Shown: positions 54,448 to 63,119 of the stretch, in pieces
How positions within the stretch are numbered: the stretch's first letter is position 1
Layout: the number at the start of each line of letters is the position of its first letter
Virus record (IMG/VR): IMGVR_UViG_3300042691_037387
Coordinates: 1 to 64,000 of that record
Source: a virus
Length of the DNA: 64,000 nucleotides
Direction: 5' to 3' (one strand)
Notes under the pieces: model-generated
The model's input: only the letters and a program-made list of their open reading frames with translations
Told to the model about the DNA's origin: nothing
The model's database searches: none
Made by a program: the position numbers and the translations under genes

Positions 54448-57400
54448 TAACTTTCCTCATAATCATTAACGATGTTACTGTAGGTAGAAACAATGTTGGG
54501 AGTCGAACCCAAAAGACCCATCTGATATTGATCATAGTAACTTAATGGCAACCACTTAGGTGGATTCCAGTTAACAGTTGCTGGTGCAGTTTCGCTATGA
54601 TCCATATCATAGTGATTAAATCTAAATGCTGGAGTTTCAATAATCTTGGAATTTTCCTGTATTAAACTTCCATATATATTTGGAAGTGGAATCAATTCTG
54701 TATCATAGCTTAGGTTATCATAAGACTCATACCAGTAAGCAACGTCTCCGATGGTCGTGTTTGGGGATACTGTTGGAGTTATGCTCATTTCTGATTCAAC
54801 AGCCACAAACCAATAGCCAGCTTCCGTTCTTTCTTGAGCATAGAATGGACCTATTTGAAATTCTCCATTGGGGTTTAGATACACGATTCCAGCATCCGTA
54901 GTTCTTCCAGGAGTAGCAGAGCTAGTTGAGTAATTGACTTCCTCAAAAGCTGAATAAACAGTTCTTCCCTTTCTCCAATAAACTACTGGAGTTGCTCCAG
55001 GTATCGTAGAGTGGTTAATATAACCTCTAATATAATTATCGCTTATGACATCAGCTTTTATAACACCTCTAGTTGCAACTGCCTTTAGCTTTGCTGCAGA
55101 TGAATTACTTGATATATTAACAGAAACATTAATTGATTCATAATATGGTGATGCAGCGCTGTTAACATTTATTTGAGGAGTTGATGAAGAATACTCAAGA
55201 CCCTGTATATTAATAGTTGCTTCTATAGCAGTTGCTGGAACTGGACCCGTATATCTAAGCTTCGTTGAAACAAATCCATAATCATTTGTAGTAACAAAAG
55301 CGGAATCTGGTGTCAATAAAGTTGAATATATATAAAATGTCTGATTTGGCTTAAGATTTTTGTTTTCATCATAAGAAACTATATTTAAGTAAACAAAGTC
55401 ATCAGAATTATCTGATATATAAGATGGAGAAACAGTAACCTCAGCGCTTCCAAATTCATACTCTGCATCAGAAATGAAAACAAATCCCTTTGTTATTGGC
55501 AGTCCGACTGAACTAAGTGATATTCCTGTTGGAGTAGAAAACTCATCTATTGCAGATTCATATGTTACATAGTAATTAGCTGAAGTATTTGGAGTTGATG
55601 AGAAATATATTTTTGCATTGTATTCATCATTATTTGAATCATAATCATTTTTATCCACATAAAATACATTGGTTAAATCATATGTAACTTCGTATGATCT
55701 TCCAGGAACCAGTATACTTAAACCTGTTGTATCAGAAAAAACCTCAAGTTTATTGCCATCTAAAGTGTAAGATTCACTAATTGTATAATAGCCTTCATCA
55801 AGGAAAAGGTCCCATATATAATTTCCGTCATCATCTGTTAGGGCCCAAATATAAAATCCTGGCTGAAGCGGATATTCAACCAAAGATTTTCCAGTATAAA
55901 CATCATTAATTACAATATTATTGACATTTGAATTAGATAAATACAAAGCGCTGTCATTTGCTGCAACTAATGTTTCAGTATTGCTAAATACTGGCTTACC
56001 AGGAGTAGCAGAATCTGGATACATCATTTCCGTATATTGAGCTGTTGCTCCAGACTCTATAACTTGAACTAATATTGGAGCACCCTGTCTAGGTATATCT
56101 GACAGTTCTGCATTAAAAAGTATTCCGCTAAATGAATCTGTTTTAGGATCCGCATATATGTAGTAGTCTTCTTCTGGAAGATATAACCAACCAGTATGCA
56201 GTTCGGGGTTTTTATTATTTAAAGAATAATAAAGGCTTTCTTTTTTGTTTCCGATTTTTTCTGCGTAAACTTCTATCTCCGAGAAATAATAATTATCCGA
56301 TGATTCATTGTATAATTCTTCAATATATGAAGAAGACTGAGTGAACGGCAATACTATCTCAACTGGAACTTCTGAATTTGGGAAGACTTCTGTTTTATTT
56401 GAAGTTATCGATATTCCACTTGTATCAGAGATTGGCTTAATATGAGTTATCAAATAGTCATCTTTTTCTGAAGAATCTAGACCAAAAGTTTCTCTATTTA
56501 AATTATATGAAGATAAAAATTGATCCTTAATATTCGAATTTATACTTCTACCAGAATCCTCTATTAGCTCACCTTGCCTATATACATTGCCCAAATGATC
56601 TATATATCCATTAAGCATAGGTGTGCTCAGTAGTTCTGAATCTAAAATAGGAGACCAGACTGATTTCTTAAAAGGATAGTAAGGCGTAGATGAAAGTCCT
56701 GTTGAAAGAGTAATTAATTCTGGAGCGCTAGAATAATTAAATGTAGCTGATTCAAAGAATCCAGAATATGTGTATGCGTTTGTTTCAGCATCGTCTGCTA
56801 CTGCAAATGATTTTATAACAATATTTGGACTTGAAGGAACATAATAGTTAGAATTATCTATTGGGTTATAGGCGATTCCTCCATGCTCTGGATCTCTGAC
56901 TATCTCTGCCTGTATTGTTTGATACAGTGGCTGTGGAGTTACCTTAACGTTTTCTATAACTATGCTTGACGGTACAGATCCAATTGGAAATATAATTCCC
57001 TTTTTTAGGTCAGAACTAAATATTGGATAGTCTTTTAATTTACTTAAATCATTATTATCATTTAATATTGCTTCTGATTGAACAGAATTTGTTGATCCAC
57101 TAATTGATTTATTTCCATAAACAGTTGAACCAATTTTTATATTCGCATTTACATAGTTAATATTAGGAGTTGCTAGGCTCCATGTTTCAGAAACGCTTGG
57201 ATTACCAAGATAGCCTCTAGCATCTTGATTGAATGCTACTCTATACTGACCAGTATGAGCTGGTGTATATACTTGATTGCTTGCATTCCAAGATACTTTG
57301 TTAACCAAAGTAATTGATGATGCTTTTGATATATCTATTGAGTTATTTGAAGGTGTTGCTGCAAAATTAACATATACGTAATCGTATGTTTTTTCTCTGA

Positions 57401-59292
57401 ATAGAATGTTTGTATCTGTTAAGTTATCTGAACTAACTATAGGTATATAGTTATATTCTGGGCTTGCGGCGCTTGTCTGGGAATAGTAATTATACACGAA
57501 AAAATCATCTCTGTCTTCATATGACAAATTCGCATAATATGTTGCTGGAGTTGCATACCCAGTGTGGGGTGGCATTTGAACTTCATAAACTAGTGCAACT
57601 CCTCCATTAAATGGAGTAGCAGAATTGGGATTACTTACATCTGGATCTGGAACTGTTTGTGTATACAAACCACTATATGTGTATCCAACATTAATCGGCC
57701 CATATATATCTGAATAACCGTCTATCTTAAATCCATCTGCCTTGAATCTACCTGTAAATGATGTTGTAGCAGATTCTGGTATATCATTAGGTAGTATTAA
57801 CTTAGCGTCTCTTAGGTCACCAACTCCTGGCTGAAATAATGTGGATAGTGGAGTTGCAACGTCGTATATAGCAGGAAGTCTTCCAACACCTTCTCCATCC
57901 AAGCCCGCATAGTCCCATATGCCCTGGTCCCAATGTACATAACCTAAATTAGATGGATATGTTTCATTAATATATCTAACAAAGTCAATAAATTTTTCTT
58001 GTGGATTTCCACTAAAAGTAAAATATGGAGTTGAATTTTCAATATCAGAAATTTCTAATATCTCTGGAGTTGCACCCAAATAATCAGACTGCGGAGTTGC
58101 ACCATATGCTTTCCATATATCTAGCTCTCTTCTTAGAGTAAGCTTGTAAGATTCCGTTCCAACTCCGGGTGGATTTGCGTAAACATCGAGTATTCTCTTC
58201 TTAAATCTAGCGTTGTCTTCTAGATACAATCTCTTTAGATTAACTCTAGCACCAAAGTCATCAAAAGCATTAAACATCATTACTGGTGTTTGATCGTAAA
58301 CTACATTGTTTATAATCAGGTCTTCAAATTTTCTTAAAGTTATTATCTGACCGTCAATAAGATTGTGGTAATAAACATAGTCTGTCTTTCTATAGTTATA
58401 GAAAGCTTCTAAAGTCGGAGCTTTTGCCAACTGAACATCATCACCAAAAATAGATAATGTAGATGCAGGTATTCCATAAGATACATATACCCAGTCAATC
58501 ATATCTTCGTCTGCTGAAGATATAAAAGAATCCAACTTATATTCATCAACTAAATCTGTAAATTCATCTAGATATTCGCCAACCAGAGAGTTAATAAATG
58601 CTCCAGCATTAGAAACTGGTGTAGCTAATTCAGGGGTTGATCTTTCAAATGAATCTTCATATATTTGAGTCCAAGATGGGAATTTTCTCGCAATATTTCT
58701 AGCGGAATCAGATATTACTGGAGATATAGGCTCATGTATTGCTATTTCAAAATAAAGTAATAGCCCTATTTCAGATATGCCATTTTGTAATTCAGAAAAT
58801 ATTTCTAATTCTATTTTTATATATTCTTTTGAATTATTTAAAAATACAGAATTAGAATCAACCATTAATGCTGACTTCAACCATGGACCATTGGCTGAAT
58901 CTGATTCGTATATCTGAAGAGTAAAAGTTGGATTCTCTAATCCAGGAAGATTTGTAAACGCATGTTTATAGGATATGATGTCTACCCTAGAAGATGTGTC
59001 TATAAATCTAAGAAGATCAGGAGTTGCCGGATCATAAACGACTTCTCCATAGTTTGTCTTATAGACAGCGTAATCATCTACTGGAGTTGAATGTTGGTTT
59101 AAGTAAGATGGAGATGATACTTCTGTTCCAACAAAAGTATAATCTCCGAATAAGGTTTAAGCCAGAATACGCTCTCTTATAGGAGAAGTTCCTATAAGAG
59201 GCGTTATTATAAACATTGATAGCACTAGATGTCCAGACATTACCATTTTTTGTAAAGTCTCCACTTCGAAGACCTAAAAGATAACGCTTCAT
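54447..59292 (-). CDS. Giant tail/baseplate protein (1614 residues) rich in (A/S)TP, needs +1 shift
   Basis: Rejoined product. The N-terminal 48 residues (MKRYLLGLRSGDFTKNGNVWTSS...) end at ATT CGG A (59148-59145). Reading GGA gives NLI-GDYTFVGTEVSSPSY and continues to TAA 54447. It is beta-sandwich-rich with a Tyr/Asn/Ser bias and many Ala/Ser-Thr-Pro triplets (over twenty). No catalytic motif. Segments such as RSYEVTYDLTNVFYVDKNDYD and VIVLNIVSYDENKN look like Ig- or carbohydrate-binding-like repeats. Probably a long tail fibre or baseplate arm. Overlaps the start of the 1980-residue gene by one base. Confidence 0.72.
59145..59148 (-). other. CGGA +1 recoding site 10 (1614-residue tail protein)
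   Basis: Frame-0 codons ATT CGG AGA; skipping C gives ATT GGA GAT, residues I48-G49-D50. Because the break is so early, nearly the whole protein depends on it. The 162-codon stretch without an ATG before the next internal start also argues for fusion. Confidence 0.78.
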
Positions 59293-59306
59293 CTACTGTT
59301 CCTTTG

Positions 59307-60548
59307 TTAATCTAACCAAATTGAATATTCTGACGTAACTCCATGTTCAGGGTGTATGAACATTAGATGCTGACAAGGTCTGCTCATTGAAGAAAAGAAT
59401 TCTTGAGCATACGTATTGTAGCTTTCTGGCGAACCAGAAATTCTTAACATACTAGAGCCTATTGTCATTTTAAACTGCTGATGATAATGACCCATAAAAA
59501 CATCATCAAAATGTTCTGGGATTGCTCCGTCTTTCCATCCCATTACCTTCTTATAGTAAGCGCCAAAGTTAGAAGGCTGAGGCAATTGATCTCCGTGCAT
59601 TAGCAATGTTGCGTAATCGCCTATTTGATCTACCGCATACCAATTTCTTTCGCCAGATCCATCAGGAATATCAAAAGTGATCCTAGGCTCATCTTTAAAT
59701 ATTAGACTAACAATTTTATATAGAAGTCTATCCATATTTGTTTCTGGATCATGCTGCTTTCTTGCTCTTCCGCCAACAGCACCGTGATTGCCTATGACTC
59801 CAACAACTTTGATTCTTTCAAAGTTTTGTAAAGCTTTCTGCAAGAAAGTTGTTATTATTTGTGGACCATATATGCCGACCTGCCTATACAAGCCCGAATC
59901 TATAAGGTGACTTTGTCCTGGAAATATTTCTTCTCCTTCAACAATATCTCCCAAGAACCAAACATGAAGCTCCTTAACAGTATGATGAGCTCTTTGTATT
60001 TGACAGATCTCAAGCATCTTATCTGTATATTCTTCTATTCTTTGAGACAAGACTTCAGAGTTATAGCTCGGCGTTACCTTCCCCAACTGCCAGTCTGCGA
60101 AAACGGCCACGGCAACTTCTGGGGTTTTTGATCCACTCTTTTGAGGCGAGGGTGACTTAATCTGTGGCATTGTGTACTGAGAGAAGGCATCATAAGCAGC
60201 TCCGTATATTGCTTCAACGATTTCTTCTTGTACGTTTTTATATCTATCTACTTGTCTTGCTAATTTCTTATTTTCATTTCTAAGCCAATTTGTTCTAGAA
60301 TCTGATATCTCAAGTGAATCAATTGAATCTTCATATGAAGAGGAAACTGATTTATTATAAGTTGAATCTTTTTCATTTATAATGTCAACTACATCTTCTT
60401 CAAGAACTTCTTCAATTTTTATTGAATTAGATAAGATGTCGCCGTATCCATCTTCATCAAAAATAAGAGCTTTTGCTTGGCCAACATTTGGCGATCTAAC
60501 AATATAAGTTTGTCTAATGACAAAATTTTTCTTCATAAAATAGGACAT
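59307..60548 (-). CDS. Calcineurin-like metallophosphoesterase
   Basis: 413 residues from ATG 60548 (a TTG at 60557 and an ATG at 60533 are alternatives). An N-terminal phage-type domain (about 1-100) leads to AVAVFADWQLGKV (D-x-Q/H), HVWFLGDIVEGEEIF (GDxxE/D), VVGVIGNHGAVGG (GNH), TLLMHGDQLPQ (xHGD) and FMGHYHQQFK (GHxH). All five metal motifs are present. It could act on DNA, nucleotides or phosphoprotein. Unusual inside the baseplate cluster; it may be a virion-associated or assembly enzyme. Confidence 0.85.
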   Translation of the reverse strand: MSYFMKKNFVIRQTYIVRSPNVGQAKALIFDEDGYGDILSNSIKIEEVLEEDVVDIINEKDSTYNKSVSSSYEDSIDSLEISDSRTNWLRNENKKLARQVDRYKNVQEEIVEAIYGAAYDAFSQYTMPQIKSPSPQKSGSKTPEVAVAVFADWQLGKVTPSYNSEVLSQRIEEYTDKMLEICQIQRAHHTVKELHVWFLGDIVEGEEIFPGQSHLIDSGLYRQVGIYGPQIITTFLQKALQNFERIKVVGVIGNHGAVGGRARKQHDPETNMDRLLYKIVSLIFKDEPRITFDIPDGSGERNWYAVDQIGDYATLLMHGDQLPQPSNFGAYYKKVMGWKDGAIPEHFDDVFMGHYHQQFKMTIGSSMLRISGSPESYNTYAQEFFSSMSRPCQHLMFIHPEHGVTSEYSIWLD

Positions 60549-60559
60549 CCGTTCCAATG

Positions 60560-61729
60560 TTAGTAATTAGATTGTCCCATTATAACAGAATAAACTGCTA
60601 CAGATCCAGCGGTTGGATAAACTTTATGGTCAGAAGAAGTAAAGTCTTGCATAGCGACTTCTCTTCCGTCAACATTAAACCCGGTAATTGTAATTTGCCT
60701 TATAAGGTCAGAAGACATTCTAACATATCTTTCTATTTCAGACAAAGAAACTGTATCGCCTATAGATAATGAGTTTAGATATCTCTTTATAAAGAGTCCA
60801 GCTTGATTTCTCACTGCTGTTGACACGCCTTCACTTGTTCCTGACGGAAGTGTCACATTAGCAGAAACATTAATTGATATTTTTTCTGCCAATCTTACAT
60901 TAAATCTTACTCCAACTGGCTTGACCGCAATGATTGAATTATACACCAGCTCTGGAATTTGTTTGATATTAGAACCATTTTCTGGAACTACAATAACATC
61001 GCATGAGCCAACCCCAAAAGACGACTCTCTGATTCTGATATCTCTTACGCCTGGGACAGTTAAGGCAGCGAACCTGACTGATTCCACACTCCCTGTTGCC
61101 TGAGTCTTGATTGATGAAACTATTCTTCTTCTATAGTTATCATCTGATTCCGCATTAACTATTGCATAAACTTCTTTTGGATTAGAACAATAAACTATTA
61201 CTCCAGGTGGAGCTATAAAATTATGCTTAGTTAATGAGTTTACTGATGCCGTGTAACTATTGTCTGTAAAGTCTGGTATAACCAGCCCGTATGCACGTGT
61301 TGTTCCAGCAGCTATTGATACGTCGCCATTTAGCTTGAATCTATACTGTCTTACAGAAAAATTGTCAACATCGGTGTATACGTATGTTCCCTTGGGAATA
61401 ATGACATCGTTACTGTAGGATTTATTCAAAGAAAACTGTATATTAAAAGATTGTCTTTCTATAGCTGAGGCGTCAGATATTGTCTTCCTTGTTACGCCAT
61501 AAAGCTCACCTATCATATCTAGGTTCATTCCATTTGCTGTTGCCAAAGAAGTCTGTTTGACAGAGAATGACAAAGAAGAATATAGCTGAGCTATCTCTGT
61601 ACCGATTGCCTCAGCAAAAGCTCTTGCTATAGATCCAGGGTATACTGCGGATATACCGGCATTTCTCTGAAGTGAATCTAGTATTTCTACTACAATTTCA
61701 GACTGTTCTTTTTTACCATATACTGGCAT
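60560..61729 (-). CDS. Baseplate J-like protein (gp6/gpJ family)
   Basis: 389 residues. N-terminal PGSIARAFAEAIGTEIAQLYSSLSFSVKQTSLATANGMNLDMIGELYGV is the gpJ helical start. The middle has GSVESVRFAALTVPGVRDIRI, and the C-terminal beta part has PVGVRFNVRLAEKISINVSANVTL. Forms the baseplate wedge of contractile tails. It lies beside the gp25-like gene as in other myoviruses. Confidence 0.9.
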   Translation of the reverse strand: MPVYGKKEQSEIVVEILDSLQRNAGISAVYPGSIARAFAEAIGTEIAQLYSSLSFSVKQTSLATANGMNLDMIGELYGVTRKTISDASAIERQSFNIQFSLNKSYSNDVIIPKGTYVYTDVDNFSVRQYRFKLNGDVSIAAGTTRAYGLVIPDFTDNSYTASVNSLTKHNFIAPPGVIVYCSNPKEVYAIVNAESDDNYRRRIVSSIKTQATGSVESVRFAALTVPGVRDIRIRESSFGVGSCDVIVVPENGSNIKQIPELVYNSIIAVKPVGVRFNVRLAEKISINVSANVTLPSGTSEGVSTAVRNQAGLFIKRYLNSLSIGDTVSLSEIERYVRMSSDLIRQITITGFNVDGREVAMQDFTSSDHKVYPTAGSVAVYSVIMGQSNY

Positions 61730-61730
61730 T

Positions 61731-62111
61731 CTAAGCTCCTAGATTCTGGTTAACTGACAAAACGATTGGTTCACTAAAGTCGCTGATTATGTGAACATCA
61801 AACCTAATTGAATCAGGACCAGTAGGAACTGCTTCAACTTTAATATTTCTTCCCTGAAAAATACCTTCTTTTTCAAGAGCTGATCTTATCAATCTTTTTC
61901 CAAGATCCCCTGTTTCCCTTGACTGTGGCATACCGTACAGAATTGATAGATCTGTACCCAGTTGAGGATAGATATAAAAATCACCTGGTTCTGTCATAAG
62001 TCTAATATATATTTGCTGTATGTCATCTTGAAGAACTGTATTAGTCAAAGCGATATCCTTATTTCCATCTATCGCTATATCTCCAGACATTGTTAAATAT
62101 ATATCAGGCAC
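61731..62111 (-). CDS. Baseplate wedge protein, gp25-like
   Basis: 126 residues with the gp25/W family order: a D-x-x-L-x-D/N-D-I-Q-Q start (ALTNTVLQDDIQQIYIRLMTEPGDFYIYPQLGTDL), an ETGDLGKRLIRSALEKE helix, then a beta end with VEAVPTGPDSIRFDVHII. Small sheath-initiator of contractile tails. One base from the gpJ gene. Confidence 0.85.
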   Translation of the reverse strand: MPDIYLTMSGDIAIDGNKDIALTNTVLQDDIQQIYIRLMTEPGDFYIYPQLGTDLSILYGMPQSRETGDLGKRLIRSALEKEGIFQGRNIKVEAVPTGPDSIRFDVHIISDFSEPIVLSVNQNLGA

Positions 62112-62112
62112 T

Positions 62113-62748
62113 TTATGACTCTTCTGCTTTCTGTTGAGCTTGAGCGAAGGTGTATCCTTGCTTTAAAAGATCGACAACTTTAATTATATACTCTTTTGGA
62201 TATTCTTTGAGTACATTTTCAACTAATGTTATCTGTTCTGGAGTCAATCCATCTAGAGATATTTCTGAAGAATAATTTATTCTTTTATCTTCTATCTGAG
62301 ACCCAAAACCACGTTCACCTTGTATAGTAATAGTATTAATGTTATCTTTTTGTGTTATTTTATCTAGCTTAGATAAATAATAACTAGCATTATTCTGTGG
62401 AGAGTTTATAGACTTGTAGTCTATTTTTACTAGTGTTGGTTGGGAATAATCATACGCTGAGTAATTAAAGTTATAGTTATTCCATCTTAATCCATCATCT
62501 TTTGTAAACATTCTAATACTGTCTGCAAACAAGCTAATGCTTCTGCCAGACGCGCTAATGACTATTCCTACTCCAGGAGCAGCAAATATTTCTATATCGC
62601 CATCATCATTTAATCTTAAAAATGAATGATTGTCTGGATGATTTAAGCCAACTTCTCTTCTCGAGAATTCATTTCTTTTATTTAATTCAGCCTCTATATT
62701 AAATTTATCAGAACGCTGAATACTAGCTCCATAATTTTTTGAACCCAT
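62113..62748 (-). CDS. Baseplate-associated hypothetical protein (211 residues)
   Basis: Between the gp25-like and spike-like genes with 1-2 base gaps. A FLRLNDDGDIEIFAAPGVGIVISASGRSISLFADSIRMFTK beta-rich centre resembles the triple-beta repeats of spike or hub proteins. The C-terminal helix (LTPEQITLVENVLKEYPKEYIIKVVDLLKQGYTFAQAQQKA) looks like an adaptor. Family not named. Confidence 0.6.
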   Translation of the reverse strand: MGSKNYGASIQRSDKFNIEAELNKRNEFSRREVGLNHPDNHSFLRLNDDGDIEIFAAPGVGIVISASGRSISLFADSIRMFTKDDGLRWNNYNFNYSAYDYSQPTLVKIDYKSINSPQNNASYYLSKLDKITQKDNINTITIQGERGFGSQIEDKRINYSSEISLDGLTPEQITLVENVLKEYPKEYIIKVVDLLKQGYTFAQAQQKAEES

Positions 62749-62750
62749 AT

Positions 62751-63119
62751 TTACCTAGCCATAAACTTTGGTATTCCAGTATTGACTACATAATTGGGCA
62801 TCTGAGGGGAAACTCTTGATGGATCATCAAAATAGCCTATTATGTAGGCATGGTTTTCGTTATCGTCCCTAAAGCCTATAAGGCAACGCGTACCTGGTTC
62901 TGGAGAAACAGACTGTACACCCAATATTGATGGACATGGTACGTTCTCTATTATGTTTCCTATTTGGCCAGATAGTGCATCATCAAGAATTACAGTAGCT
63001 AAATTTAGCTTTTTGTCAAACTTCATGACTAAGCCTGGTCTTGTTTTAGATTGCTTGAGCCTGTTGGCGTCGATTTGGCTTTGTATCTTACTATCGAACT
63101 TTGGATAATTAACTGGCAT
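62751..63119 (-). CDS. Baseplate spike/hub protein with OB-like fold
   Basis: 122 residues. KTRPGLVMKFDKKLNLATVILDD followed by VPCPSILGVQSVSPEPGTRCLIGFRDDNENHAYIIGYFDD is the gpV/gp5 N-terminal OB pattern (GxV...VDL-type, then PGxxVLVGFxDxxxxxPYVLGxL). Positions the membrane-piercing spike. Lacks the long beta-prism, so the tip may be another protein. Confidence 0.75.
   Translation of the reverse strand: MPVNYPKFDSKIQSQIDANRLKQSKTRPGLVMKFDKKLNLATVILDDALSGQIGNIIENVPCPSILGVQSVSPEPGTRCLIGFRDDNENHAYIIGYFDDPSRVSPQMPNYVVNTGIPKFMAR

Noticed and set aside
2535-59292. Ordinary sequencing or homopolymer indels as the cause of all frame breaks
   Set aside because: Sites 3, 4, 6, 7, 9 and 10 have no homopolymer at the break, all ten share CGGA, and trimming nearby T or A runs at sites 5 and 8 gives poorer protein sequence than dropping the C. 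I see no frame break at any other motif. Raw reads are still needed to exclude a systematic artefact.
60548-60557. In-frame CGG-A at the start of the phosphoesterase gene (TTG GAA CGG ATG)
   Set aside because: It is in frame only if translation starts at TTG 60557. ATG 60548 lies directly after it and is a better start, so the CGG is upstream of the coding region.
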